From the NCBI GenBank assembly GCA_031262835.1, contig JAISGY010000025.1, forward strand, positions 1 to 62,593: a stretch of DNA of 62,593 bases. Reading direction: 5' to 3'. Made by a program: the position numbers and the translations under genes. This document shows positions 17,641-26,262 of the stretch, piece after piece. The number at the start of each line of letters is the position of its first letter. Position 1 is the first letter of the stretch. The stretch is from Ruminococcus sp. GTDB lineage: Bacteria > Bacillota > Clostridia > Oscillospirales > Ruminococcaceae. The notes under the pieces were generated by a model. The model was not told the origin of the DNA. It searched no databases and saw only the letters and a list, made by a program, of their open reading frames with translations.

Positions 17641-18458
17641 GCTCCCACCCCCGAAAATCTGCGGATTGAAATACGATAGAATATCTCGCTTACTATGAAC
17701 ATTATGAATGCGGCGAAAAGCTGTAATCCTACCGCAAGATAACCGTCCATCGTTAATCCGCCGAGGGTAAAATGCCCGGTTGTCCATATCATCGCCGGCG
17801 CGTAACCCATATACGACATCGGCATGAAAAGAAGTATGTATTGCGCCCATTCCGGGAAGAGGGTCAAAGGAACAAGCGTTCCCGAGAAGATGCTCGTCAA
17901 GATTCCGACAAACCGGCTTATCCCACTCGCGTCAACAAGCCAAAACCCAAGGAGACCGAGGGTATAGTTGACGTAGAAGTTGACGAAGAAGGCTAAAATT
18001 ATCGATATTATGGTAAGCGGAATGTTTACCGGCATCATATTAATATCAAAAAGCAGTACAAATATAACGAGGCAGGGGATAAACTCGACCAAAAGCCCGA
18101 GCACGCGATGCCCGAATTTTTGCGAAAGCGCGAAGAAACGATGATGAATAGGGCGGAGGGTAAACGTTAAAAATTTACCCGTCCGCACAAGCATCTGCAA
18201 GTTCCAGTCCGCGAAGTCCATTGTTATGTAGCCTATAAGCGAGGACGCGCCGAAATAGCGTATCATCTGCTCTAAACTGAGTCCGCCGAGGGTAGAGGTG
18301 CTGCCGTAAACAGCCGTCCAGATAAAATACTGCACCAAAAGGAAGACAGGACCGACCAAAATCGACACCATCGAATGTGTACGGTACGCTGCCCACTCTT
18401 TATAAGTCGCTTCCGCAACGGCAAGGCAGACGTCTATTTTGTGTTTTAGGGGTTTCAT
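17637..18458 (-). CDS. ABC-2 family permease (first membrane subunit)
   Basis: Integral membrane protein, 273 residues, six predicted membrane segments, homologous in outline to the next gene (both begin with a cytoplasmic stretch ending in AAYR, then a helix near the first 40 residues). ABC2_membrane_6-type proteins usually occur as such unequal pairs with one ATPase. It starts 24 bases after the serine hydrolase gene 18482-19687, with AAAGG about 9 bases before the ATG, so it is probably transcribed from the promoter at 21027-21055 together with both hydrolases. Confidence 0.9.
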   Translation of the reverse strand: MKPLKHKIDVCLAVAEATYKEWAAYRTHSMVSILVGPVFLLVQYFIWTAVYGSTSTLGGLSLEQMIRYFGASSLIGYITMDFADWNLQMLVRTGKFLTFTLRPIHHRFFALSQKFGHRVLGLLVEFIPCLVIFVLLFDINMMPVNIPLTIISIILAFFVNFYVNYTLGLLGFWLVDASGISRFVGILTSIFSGTLVPLTLFPEWAQYILLFMPMSYMGYAPAMIWTTGHFTLGGLTMDGYLAVGLQLFAAFIMFIVSEIFYRISIRRFSGVGA

Positions 18459-18481
18459 AAATAATAACCTTTAATAACCCA

Positions 18482-19687
18482 CTACACAATCCCTGACCAG
18501 ATTACGTTTTGAGTAGTGTAGTTTACGTGAGCATAGCTGTCGTTCTTGTCGAACGGGCTAAACCATGCGGCGACAAGGTGCTCTACGGGGTCGAGCCAAA
18601 TCCCGGAAGGACCCGAACCTTCGTGCATATATGCGCCGGGGGAGTAGGTGAACGAAGGGGAGCGGCGCATATCGAAGCCTATACCGTATCGGCGGTTTTT
18701 TTCCTTCGCGCCCCAACAGTGGTCGGGAATACCGAATAGCTGTTCTGTCGTCATCATCTCGACGGCTTTACGGCTGATAATGTGTTCGCCGGATTCGGTT
18801 TTACCGTAGTTTAGGAAAACCTCCCCGAATTTAACGAGATCGGTTACAGTCGAAATAAGCCCGCCGCCTGTACGGGGGATGCGCTTTTGGAGTTTGTGTT
18901 TTTTGAGTTCTATCGGGTCTGTCGGTTCGAGTGATTCGCCGCGGGCGATTTTTTCAAGTCTTTCTTTGCCTTCTTCGTCCCATGGGTATGTATCGAGCGC
19001 GGTTTCCTTTGTCGGTTCCCAGCGTGTGTCGGACAGCCCGCAAGGTTTAATAATCCTCTCCGTGATGAAGTCAGCGGCGTCCTGCCCGGTAACGCGGGAG
19101 ATTACCTCGCCCAAGACAGCAAAGCCGAATGAGCAGTAAAGCCACTCTGCGCCGATTTCGCGGAAACGTCCTTGAGAGCAAGCTCTGCCGACCCAATCGT
19201 AGGTCTCGGGGTCGATATTTTCATAATCAATACTTTGGAGTAACACCCAAGGCTGTTTTTCGCGGATATCGGGGTAGGTAGTCCAGTCGGGGTACATTCC
19301 CGAAGTGTGAGTTAAGAGATGGTAGAGGGTTACGCCTTCAAGCGGAAATTCGTCAATGTATTCCGTTACCGGGGCATCAAGGCGCAAAATCCCGTCTTCA
19401 ACAAGTGCCATAACCGCAGTTGTCGTGAAAATTTTCGTGATTGAAGCAATGCCGAAAGGCGTTGAGGGTTTCATAGGCACAGAGTGGTCAATCGCTGAGC
19501 CCGCGCCGATACCGCCGTTTGAGATAAGCTTGCCCTTATGCATAATCGCCCATGAAACGCCGTGGATAAATTCTGTCCCGACAAGTTTTTCAAAATGCCG
19601 CTCTATTGCTTTAAACCGCTTTGGATTATAGCCGTTTCGGTAAATTTCTTCATTGCTTAAGTTAACATTTTCGATAATCTTGTTCAT
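18482..19687 (-). CDS. Serine hydrolase of the beta-lactamase class C / esterase family (copy 2)
   Basis: A 401-residue soluble protein of the AmpC/PBP-like hydrolase family. The nucleophile motif SITK gives Ser82 and Lys85, and YCS in EWLYCSFGF supplies the Tyr-x-Ser/Asn element. No signal peptide is visible, so it probably acts in the cytosol; such enzymes can be esterases, D-amino-acid amidases or peptidases. The start is ATG 19687 (GGAG six bases upstream), which aligns exactly with the paralog 19793-20980 (MNKII, SITK at the same positions). Tandem paralogs upstream of an exporter suggest tailoring or detoxification of the exported compound, an inference only. Confidence 0.9.
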   Translation of the reverse strand: MNKIIENVNLSNEEIYRNGYNPKRFKAIERHFEKLVGTEFIHGVSWAIMHKGKLISNGGIGAGSAIDHSVPMKPSTPFGIASITKIFTTTAVMALVEDGILRLDAPVTEYIDEFPLEGVTLYHLLTHTSGMYPDWTTYPDIREKQPWVLLQSIDYENIDPETYDWVGRACSQGRFREIGAEWLYCSFGFAVLGEVISRVTGQDAADFITERIIKPCGLSDTRWEPTKETALDTYPWDEEGKERLEKIARGESLEPTDPIELKKHKLQKRIPRTGGGLISTVTDLVKFGEVFLNYGKTESGEHIISRKAVEMMTTEQLFGIPDHCWGAKEKNRRYGIGFDMRRSPSFTYSPGAYMHEGSGPSGIWLDPVEHLVAAWFSPFDKNDSYAHVNYTTQNVIWSGIV

Positions 19688-19738
19688 ATTAAGCTCCATT
19701 ACGCTTTGATCGCGGTACAAATAGTGATGTTTTTTTGC

Positions 19739-19771
19739 TTTGTTCCCCCCGCCACCGGCGGGGGAAACAAA
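19739..19771. repeat. GC-rich palindrome between the serine hydrolase genes
   Basis: TTTGTTCCCCCCGCC (19739-19753) pairs with GGCGGGGGAAACAAA (19757-19771) with one mismatch and a 3-base loop. No T run follows on either strand. A related palindrome lies at 21159-21193. Confidence 0.85.
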
Positions 19772-19792
19772 ATTTACCTCTCTTAAGAGCCG

Positions 19793-20980
19793 CTAAATAA
19801 TCCCCGACCAGATTACGTTTTGCACATTCCAGAGCGGGTCGGAGCACCATTCGCCCTTGTTCCACGGCGCGAACCATGCCGCTGTTAAGTCATATGTACG
19901 GTCAACGTAGAGAGCGGAGGGTCCCCAGCCTTCGTGGGAGAATGAATCGTCGGAGAGGGTGAATGCGGGTGTGCGGCGTTTGTCGAAACCTACCCCATAT
20001 GCGCGGTTGCGGTCGCTCGAACCCCAACAGTATTCGGGCACGCCGGAAAGTTGGTCTGCCGTCATAACGGTTACGGCAGGTCTTCCCAAGATATGAGCAC
20101 CATTCGGAGCGGTTCCGTAACGCTTAATCGTCTCGCCGAATAAAACGAGGTCTTCGAGAGTGGAGAATGCGCCGCCGCCCGTATCGGGAATCTTGCTCCA
20201 AACGGCGTTTTCGTCGTTGTCCTCTTCCTTAAACGTCCCGTCGGCTATAGCGTCGAACTTTGCGCGCTGTTTATCATCCCAAGCAAAAGTTTCTTTCGCA
20301 AGAGCTTTTATCGGTTCGAGTGCGGTAGATTTCATGCCGATTGGCTTAAAAATACGCTCTGCAAGATAGTCCTTGGCGTCAATTCCGGTAACGCGGGTAA
20401 TCATCTCGCCCAAGATACAGAAAGCGAAGGTGTTGTACATCCATTCTGCACCCGGTGCTCTGCGGCGTCCGGCGGCAAGCCCTGCCTTAATCCACTCGAC
20501 ATCTCTGCCGTGAATCTTAACCGCATCTTCTATTAATTGCCACCAAGCCGGAACATGGTCATCGGGGAAACAACCTTCGTCGGGTTGGAGCCCGGAGGTG
20601 TGTGTAAGAAGCTGATAGGGGGTAATATCGCCGTAAGGGAATTCTTTTATGTGTGTTGCTATAGGCTGATTAAGTTGAAGTAACCCGTCTTCCTCCAGTG
20701 TCATAACGGCAGCCGCCGTAAAGAGCTTTGTTATCGAAGCGATACGAAAGGGAACGTCGGGTTTCATGTTTATCGCCGGGTCATAGGGCGAACCCGCACC
20801 GAGCGCGCCTTTTGCGATAATGTTCCCCTTATGGGAAACGCACCAAGCCGCACCGTGAACACATTCGTTCTCCACAAGGCGTTCAAAGTGCCTTTCAAGT
20901 GCTGTTAAACGGTCAGGGTTATAACCGTTTGCAAGAATTTCTGCGGCGTTTAAGCCGACATCGCCTATGATTTTGTTCAT
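19793..20980 (-). CDS. Serine hydrolase of the beta-lactamase class C / esterase family (copy 1)
   Basis: A 395-residue paralog of the following gene. SITK supplies Ser82 and Lys85; YNT in EWMYNTFAF matches the Tyr-x-Asn motif better than the YCS of copy 2. The end NVQNVIWSGII parallels TTQNVIWSGIV of copy 2. No signal peptide. It is the first gene behind a perfect SigA-type promoter (21027-21055), with AAGGAA before the ATG. The two copies are clearly diverged, so the duplication is old. Confidence 0.9.
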   Translation of the reverse strand: MNKIIGDVGLNAAEILANGYNPDRLTALERHFERLVENECVHGAAWCVSHKGNIIAKGALGAGSPYDPAINMKPDVPFRIASITKLFTAAAVMTLEEDGLLQLNQPIATHIKEFPYGDITPYQLLTHTSGLQPDEGCFPDDHVPAWWQLIEDAVKIHGRDVEWIKAGLAAGRRRAPGAEWMYNTFAFCILGEMITRVTGIDAKDYLAERIFKPIGMKSTALEPIKALAKETFAWDDKQRAKFDAIADGTFKEEDNDENAVWSKIPDTGGGAFSTLEDLVLFGETIKRYGTAPNGAHILGRPAVTVMTADQLSGVPEYCWGSSDRNRAYGVGFDKRRTPAFTLSDDSFSHEGWGPSALYVDRTYDLTAAWFAPWNKGEWCSDPLWNVQNVIWSGII

Positions 20981-21026
20981 TATGTATACCTTCCTTATAA
21001 TATTTGCAGCCGCGAAGGTAAGGCTA

Positions 21027-21055
21027 ATTATATATCATATAAGCTATAATGTCAA
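21027..21055 (-). promoter_or_regulatory. SigA-type promoter of the hydrolase-exporter operon
   Basis: Minus strand TTGACA (21055-21050), 17-base spacer, TATAAT (21032-21027): a consensus promoter about 50 bases before the first hydrolase. Confidence 0.88.
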
Positions 21056-21158
21056 TACAAAATTTACATTTAAGTATAATATTCACAAAAAGTTTAAAGA
21101 ATGTTCTGCAAAAATAGTAACAAATCACAAACATTTACATAAAATGAAAACACTATAG

Positions 21159-21193
21159 TTTTGCTTCCCCCACCGAAGGCGGGGGAAGCAAAA
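21159..21193. repeat. GC-rich palindrome upstream of the MATE gene
   Basis: TTTTGCTTCCCCCACC (21159-21174) pairs with GGCGGGGGAAGCAAAA (21178-21193), one mismatch, loop GAA. It is related in sequence to 19739-19771. Confidence 0.85.
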
Positions 21194-21245
21194 TAAAAAA
21201 ACTCATTACATTTTGTGCCGATTTTGCGGCGGAATGGAACTTTAT

Positions 21246-22595
21246 ATGAGAGACATGACGAGAGGCAAATCGTGGGGACATATCTTAAGGCTTTCTTTAC
21301 CGATTTTAGTCTGTGTAATCTTCGGGCAGAGCGGTCTTATTAACAGCTTCGCGGCGGGGCGGTATTTAGGCGAGGACGCGCTTTCGGTTATCGGGAATGT
21401 TGCCGCACTCTCCGAAATTTTCATGCTCTTTGCGTACGGAATGAATGTCGGCGGGTCGGTTGTTGTGTCGCAGCTTTCCGGCGCGGGGCGAAATGAAGAA
21501 AAGAACTTGGCGATTTGTACCCTCTTTATCGCGGGAGCGGGGTTTGCGGTAGTTATAACCGTCCTCGGCGTGATACTTTCAAAACCGATGTTAACGGCAA
21601 TTTCTACCCCGGCGGAAATTTTTAACGACTCACATGAATTCTTGCTCGTAATACTTCACAGCCTTATTTTTATGTACATATTTAACATTGCGAGCGGGAT
21701 TTTTACAGCCCTCGGCGACAGCCTTACCCCCGCCGTTTACCTTATCCTCTCGAATGTGATTAACTTCGCGCTTGACCTGCTTTCGGTTTATTTTACCGAC
21801 CTCGGTGTCGTCGGGCTTGCGTGGGCGGGGCTTGTTTCACAGGCGATTGCCGCAATTTCGGTGTTCTTGACGCTTGCCGTAAAACTTCGCGTGAGACAGA
21901 AGCTTAAAAGCGACACCCCCGTGTTTACGTTTAAATGTTTTACATATTTAATGAAAAATATTGTTCCCGCGATGCTTCATTCCTCCGTTTCGGCGATAGG
22001 CAACGTGCTTATCCAAGGGGTTATAAACCCGATGGGAACGGCGGTTATCGCAGGTCTTGCCTTGGGCGGGAAGATTAACGGCTTTGCCGGGAACTGTATC
22101 GACAGCATCCCCGACGGGAACTCCGCCTTCGCTGCACAAAACATCGGCGGCGGCGACCTTACCCGCGTAAAAGAGGGTTTCCGCGCCGGGCTTGTAATGG
22201 TAACTATCCTCTCGGTTTTGTTTTCCCTTGCGATAATATTTTTCCACGACGAGGTAATAAATTTCTTTGTGGAAAAAGGAACCTCCGAAGAAGCGGTAAA
22301 GATTGCAACTTATTACATAATTACCGCCGCGGCAGTCTATCCGCTCATGGGGATAAAATATCTTTGCGACGACATTTTACGCGCCGCCGGGCGAATGAAA
22401 CTCTATCTCTTAACGACGGTAAACAATCTCGCAATTCGCGTAGCTCTCGTCTATATTTTAACGCCGAGATTCGGTGCGGCGGCAATTTATTTTAGCTACA
22501 GCACCGCGCTTGCCGTAACGGCAATTATTTCAATTATTATCTACCGCAAAGGAATTTGGAAAAAAAGTCTTTATAATATACATAATTTACATTGA
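21246..22595 (+). CDS. MATE family multidrug/metabolite efflux protein
   Basis: Twelve-helix membrane antiporter (Na+ or H+ driven) of about 449 residues. The N-terminus DMTRGKSWGHILRLSLPIL, the internal pseudo-repeat of two six-helix halves, and GFRAGLVMVTILSVLFSLAI in the second half are typical of the DinF/NorM superfamily. Start options are TTG 21213, ATG 21234 and ATG 21246; the last is chosen because GGAA lies 6-7 bases upstream and because MATE proteins usually begin a few residues before MTxG. No clear promoter was found; a GC-rich palindrome lies upstream. Substrate unknown. Confidence 0.9.
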   Translation: MRDMTRGKSWGHILRLSLPILVCVIFGQSGLINSFAAGRYLGEDALSVIGNVAALSEIFMLFAYGMNVGGSVVVSQLSGAGRNEEKNLAICTLFIAGAGFAVVITVLGVILSKPMLTAISTPAEIFNDSHEFLLVILHSLIFMYIFNIASGIFTALGDSLTPAVYLILSNVINFALDLLSVYFTDLGVVGLAWAGLVSQAIAAISVFLTLAVKLRVRQKLKSDTPVFTFKCFTYLMKNIVPAMLHSSVSAIGNVLIQGVINPMGTAVIAGLALGGKINGFAGNCIDSIPDGNSAFAAQNIGGGDLTRVKEGFRAGLVMVTILSVLFSLAIIFFHDEVINFFVEKGTSEEAVKIATYYIITAAAVYPLMGIKYLCDDILRAAGRMKLYLLTTVNNLAIRVALVYILTPRFGAAAIYFSYSTALAVTAIISIIIYRKGIWKKSLYNIHNLH

Positions 22596-22657
22596 ACTTC
22601 CATGAAAATATATGCAATTTGCACAATTAATTTAATAAATATTCTACAGAATTAGGC

Positions 22658-22686
22658 TTGATTTTACCTTGCTATTGTGTTATAAT
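22658..22686 (+). promoter_or_regulatory. SigA-type promoter of the CheY-CheX pair
   Basis: TTGATT (22658-22663), 17-base spacer, TATAAT (22681-22686), about 47 bases before the start codon. Confidence 0.8.
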
Positions 22687-22739
22687 GTGCTTAACAGAGT
22701 TTTAATCTGCTTGTATCTCGATGTGAAAAGGTAAAATTT

Positions 22740-23129
22740 ATGTATTCGGCTTTAAAAGTTCTTCTTTGCGATGATTCGCTTATGATTATCAAAAAAATGG
22801 GCGATGTTTTAAAGTCATTCGGAGTCGGCGTTGTTCAGACGGCACTCGATGGTGAGCAAGCCGTAAAGCTCTTTAAGCTTACAAAGCCCGATATAGTTTT
22901 CATGGATCAGGTTATGCCCAACAAAACCGGTCTTGAAGCCTTAAAAGAAATCAAGGCTTATCATCCCGATTCAATCGTTTTCATGCTTTCTTCGATGGGT
23001 ACAATTGCGAAGCGTGATGAAGCGGAAAAACTCGGCGCGCGCGGTTTCCTTCAAAAGCCGGTAAATGCCGATGATATTAAAGCCATACTTGAGCAGGTGA
23101 CGGCTGAGCTTGACACTCACGACGAATAA
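22740..23129 (+). CDS. CheY-like single-domain response regulator
   Basis: Stand-alone receiver domain, 129 residues. It has the acidic pair D11/D12, the phospho-acceptor D56 in VFMDQVMP, the Ser in FMLSS (84/85) and the lysine in FLQKP (K106), so it should be phosphorylated by a histidine kinase such as CheA. It contains no output domain. It lies 51 bases upstream of a gene with a CheX-like phosphatase domain, its likely partner. Confidence 0.92.
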   Translation: MYSALKVLLCDDSLMIIKKMGDVLKSFGVGVVQTALDGEQAVKLFKLTKPDIVFMDQVMPNKTGLEALKEIKAYHPDSIVFMLSSMGTIAKRDEAEKLGARGFLQKPVNADDIKAILEQVTAELDTHDE

Positions 23130-23180
23130 AGGGTTTCGGCATAACATTTCGGAATAAATTAGAATGGAGAAAGAGCTTAT

Positions 23181-24059
23181 ATGTTGACTCAACTTTTCGG
23201 CAACTATCTGCTAAAGCAACATTTAGTTTCGCCGTCGCACCTTATAGAAGCACTTCGCGAAAGCTCTTCGACCCGCGTAAAACTCGGGGTTTTGGCTATT
23301 GATGCGGGGCTTATGTCTCCTGAACAGGTTGAAGAAATTCACGAACTGCAAAAGACCATGGACAAGCGTATCGGCGACATAATGATTGAAAAAGGTTTCT
23401 TAACGCCCGAACAGATTGCTTCTCTCTTAAAATCCCAAAAGAGCGGGCATCTTGTCTTAGGGCAGGCTTTAATCGACCACGGACACATGACCACAGCCCA
23501 ATTTGCGGACGCTATACGCCAATTTAAGATTGATAACGATATTACCGACGACGACTTTTACGACGTTAAGGACGAACTCACCGAAAAGATGCTCGGAAGG
23601 TTCTATAAACTTAACGGGAATGTTGCCGGGGAAGAACACCTCGTCGAATATGTTTCGCTCCTATTTAAAAATCTCATACGCTTTGTCGGCGACGATTTTG
23701 TTCCGAATAAGATTGAGAAGCTTGAAACAACCGCTTCCGGTGCGAAACAGCGTATCCGTTCAGGGTTATCGGCGATAACAATCATTGATGCCGACGAGAA
23801 TACGATGGTTGAATTCGCGTCGCGATTCTCGAACGAATCCCTCTCGATGAACGACGACTACACAAAAGCCTGCATAAGCGAATTTCTTAACCTCCATAAC
23901 GGTCTCTTCGCCGTTAAACTTTCAAACTCTGAGGGTCTTGAAATCGAACTTGAGCCCCAAAAATACTACGAACAGATGGACCTTTCGGGACTCGGAAACC
24001 TCTACGTTTTCCCCGTTAACTTCACCTTCGGGAACGTTAACTTTATCGTCGCGATGTAG
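23181..24059 (+). CDS. MshEN-like repeats fused to a CheX-like domain
   Basis: A 292-residue cytosolic protein. The first ~118 residues are four repeats of the form (x)LGxxLxxxGxxxxxQLxxAL: starting near 5 (LFGNYLLKQHLVSPSHL), 35 (KLGVLAIDAGLMSPEQV), 63 (RIGDIMIEKGFLTPEQI) and 92 (VLGQALIDHGHMTTAQF). This is the pattern of the GspE N-terminal/MshEN domain, which binds c-di-GMP in MshE. A linker follows, and the last ~150 residues resemble CheX/CheC phosphatases, with ISEFLNLHNG giving the ExxN element (about 233). CheX dephosphorylates CheY-P, and the neighbour is a CheY, so a c-di-GMP-gated CheY phosphatase is a reasonable inference. Confidence 0.8.
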   Translation: MLTQLFGNYLLKQHLVSPSHLIEALRESSSTRVKLGVLAIDAGLMSPEQVEEIHELQKTMDKRIGDIMIEKGFLTPEQIASLLKSQKSGHLVLGQALIDHGHMTTAQFADAIRQFKIDNDITDDDFYDVKDELTEKMLGRFYKLNGNVAGEEHLVEYVSLLFKNLIRFVGDDFVPNKIEKLETTASGAKQRIRSGLSAITIIDADENTMVEFASRFSNESLSMNDDYTKACISEFLNLHNGLFAVKLSNSEGLEIELEPQKYYEQMDLSGLGNLYVFPVNFTFGNVNFIVAM

Positions 24060-24074
24060 TAATGTGCAAACGAG

Positions 24075-24118
24075 AATGACTATATTGACTTTTTTCGAGA
24101 AAAGTCAATATAGTCATT
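24075..24118 (+). terminator. Long perfect hairpin after the CheX-like gene
   Basis: AATGACTATATTGACTTTT (24075-24093) and its exact complement (24100-24118) form a 19-bp stem with a 6-base loop, 15 bases after the stop codon. The T run sits in the stem rather than after it, so it may act as a transcript-end or protective hairpin. Confidence 0.7.
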
Positions 24119-24295
24119 GTCATTATGCTTTGTAGTTTATATTCACGATTTTTAATGTAAATTAACAATAAACGCGAATATATAACATAAAATTACAATC
24201 TCGGGCAATAACATACTAATCACATATGATATTTCAGTTTAATTCGCTAAATTAATTTATATAAGAAACGATAAGAAAAACTCTAAGAATGACAT
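24119..24295. other. AT-rich gap between two related hairpins
   Basis: About 180 bases without an open frame that looks coding. It is very AT-rich and is bracketed by hairpins that share the arm GACTATATTGACTTT. Confidence 0.5.
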
Positions 24296-24346
24296 TGACT
24301 ATAATGACTTTTCTAAGATAAAGTCAATATAGTCATCCTCTTTTTT
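24296..24346 (+). terminator. Hairpin with T run, related to 24075-24118
   Basis: TGACTATAATGACTTT (24296-24311) pairs with AAAGTCAATATAGTCA (24320-24335) with one mismatch, followed by a T run at 24341-24346: a terminator shape, only 20 bases before the promoter of the helicase gene. Confidence 0.75.
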
Positions 24347-24365
24347 AAATTTTACATTTAAACAC

Positions 24366-24394
24366 TTGACTTTAACCTTAAACTATGTTACACT
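24366..24394 (+). promoter_or_regulatory. Promoter of the DEAD-box helicase gene
   Basis: TTGACT (24366-24371), 17-base spacer, TACACT (24389-24394). Confidence 0.75.
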
Positions 24395-24431
24395 TATATT
24401 TTGTGATAATAGAATAAAAAACGGAGAAACT

Positions 24432-26186
24432 ATGCAATTTAATGAAATCACTTGGGGTGAGGAGCCCCAAACCCTTCCCGAGCACATTCTCAAGGCAGTT
24501 AATGACTTGGGCTACACGGAGATGACCGAAATCCAAGAGCGAACAATCCCCTTAATCCTTTCGGGTAAGGACGTTATCGGGCGTTCGCATACAGGTACAG
24601 GGAAAACCGCTGCATTCGGTATACCGACGATTATGCAGGTTGACGAGAGCGTTCGCGGGGTGCAGATTTTAGTGCTCTGCCCTACGCGAGAGCTTGCTAT
24701 GCAGGCGGCTGACGAGATAAGAAAGTTTGCGAAGTTTATGCCCCATATCCACCCCGTCGCAATATTCGGCGGCGCGGATATTGAAAAGCAGATTTGGAAC
24801 CTCAGACGCGGCGCAAATATAGTTATAGGCACGCCCGGAAGGGTTATTGACCATCTTGAGCGAAAGACTTTGAAGCTTGACGCGGTGCGGACAGTTGTCC
24901 TTGACGAGGCAGACGAGATGCTCAATATGGGCTTCCGCGAGGATATTGAAAAGATTTTGGCGACGGCACCGGAAGAGCGGCAGACTATTCTCTTTTCGGC
25001 GACAATGCCGACACCGATACTTAATATTACGAAAAAGTTCCAGCAAGACCCGGTGCTCGTCGGGGTTGAACAAAAATCCCGCACCGTTGACAGCGTATCG
25101 CAATACTACGTTGAAGTCCCTATCGGGCACAAGGACGACGCGCTTAAGATGCTGCTCTTGTCCCTTGAGCCGAAACTTTCGATAATCTTTTGCAACACGA
25201 AGATAAAGGTAAGCGAACTTACCGACCTCCTTGTAAGCAACAATTTCAAGGCAGCCGGACTCCACGGCGACATGAAACAGCAAAACCGCACACAGGTCAT
25301 AAACTCCTTCAAGTCGGGGAAATTAGGCATCTTAATTGCTACCGACGTTGCGGCGAGGGGGATTGACGTCGATGATGTTGACATGGTTTTCAATTACGAT
25401 ATCCCCCAAGACAACGAATACTATATCCACCGTATCGGGCGAACCGGGCGCGCCGGAAAAACAGGCGTCTCCTACACCCTTGTCTCGGGGCGGAAGCAGT
25501 ATTACGAACTCCGCGATATAATCTCGTTCATAAAGGCAGAGATTGTCAAAAAGCCCCTCCCGACCCGCGAAGATATTATTGAAAACAAGCTTAAGCACCT
25601 TGGCGAGCGGATTTTAAGCGTCAACGAAACCGGAAGATACCAAAAATACAACGACTATATAACAAGGCTTTTAGACAACTCCGAGCTTACAACCGACGAA
25701 ATCGCACGCGCCCTTCTCGGTATGCGTATCTCGAAGGAGATTAAAAATATCCCCGAAAACATCGCGGCGGCAACCTTTGAAGAGCGAAGGAGAACTCACG
25801 ACAGGAGCGGAGGCTACAACGGTAGCCGGGACGGCAACAATTACGGTGGTTATGGGAGAGGCAGGACTTTTGACCGCGGAGACCGGGGCGGAGACCACAG
25901 GGGAGACCGGGGGGGGCGCAAGAATTTTGACCGCGCACCCCGTACCAATATGTCGAAGGTTGAAATCTCACTCGGGAAGGAACAGCGTATTGAACCGCGT
26001 TTCGTTCTCGGTGCCTTAACCGATGCAACCGGCTTGCCCGGGCGTTCTTTCGGAAAGATTGACATTAAGGGAAGCTACACAACGGTAGAAGTACCCGCAA
26101 CCGACCGCGAACACGTAATATCCTCCATGACCGGGAAATCAATCGCCGGACAGAAGATTAAAATTAAACCTTATAAAAATACTTGA
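24432..26186 (+). CDS. DEAD-box ATP-dependent RNA helicase (CsdA/DbpA-like)
   Basis: RNA helicase of 584 residues that remodels rRNA and mRNA in ribosome assembly or cold adaptation. The Q motif leads to AHTGTGKTAAFGIP-like Walker A (SHTGTGKTAAFG, about 47-58), PTRELAMQ, TPGRVIDHLE, DEAD (VLDEADEMLNMGF), SATMP, and in the second lobe GLHGDMKQQNR, ATDVAARGIDVDDVDMV and HRIGRTGRAGKTG. A glycine-arginine-rich linker (about 455-500) and a C-terminal RNA-recognition-like DbpA domain (KVEISLGKEQRIEPRFVLGA, TGLPGRSFGKIDIKGSYTTV) follow. ATG 24432 has GGAG upstream; the open frame before it overlaps the promoter and is not used. Confidence 0.95.
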   Translation: MQFNEITWGEEPQTLPEHILKAVNDLGYTEMTEIQERTIPLILSGKDVIGRSHTGTGKTAAFGIPTIMQVDESVRGVQILVLCPTRELAMQAADEIRKFAKFMPHIHPVAIFGGADIEKQIWNLRRGANIVIGTPGRVIDHLERKTLKLDAVRTVVLDEADEMLNMGFREDIEKILATAPEERQTILFSATMPTPILNITKKFQQDPVLVGVEQKSRTVDSVSQYYVEVPIGHKDDALKMLLLSLEPKLSIIFCNTKIKVSELTDLLVSNNFKAAGLHGDMKQQNRTQVINSFKSGKLGILIATDVAARGIDVDDVDMVFNYDIPQDNEYYIHRIGRTGRAGKTGVSYTLVSGRKQYYELRDIISFIKAEIVKKPLPTREDIIENKLKHLGERILSVNETGRYQKYNDYITRLLDNSELTTDEIARALLGMRISKEIKNIPENIAAATFEERRRTHDRSGGYNGSRDGNNYGGYGRGRTFDRGDRGGDHRGDRGGRKNFDRAPRTNMSKVEISLGKEQRIEPRFVLGALTDATGLPGRSFGKIDIKGSYTTVEVPATDREHVISSMTGKSIAGQKIKIKPYKNT

Positions 26187-26211
26187 CAAATTATTTAAAA
26201 TGCATTAAAAT
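26183..26211 (+). promoter_or_regulatory. Promoter of the foldase-like lipoprotein gene
   Basis: TTGACA (26183-26188) overlaps the helicase stop codon; 17-base spacer; TAAAAT (26206-26211). Confidence 0.75.
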
Positions 26212-26262
26212 GTTAATATACGTTAGAATTTACGGTAATAATAATATCCGAGGTTTTAAGAA

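Noticed and set aside
17641-17850. N-terminal extension of the ABC permease ending at 16816
   Set aside because: The extra 70 residues lie within the other permease gene in another frame; the ATG at 17640 with its ATGA overlap is far more likely.
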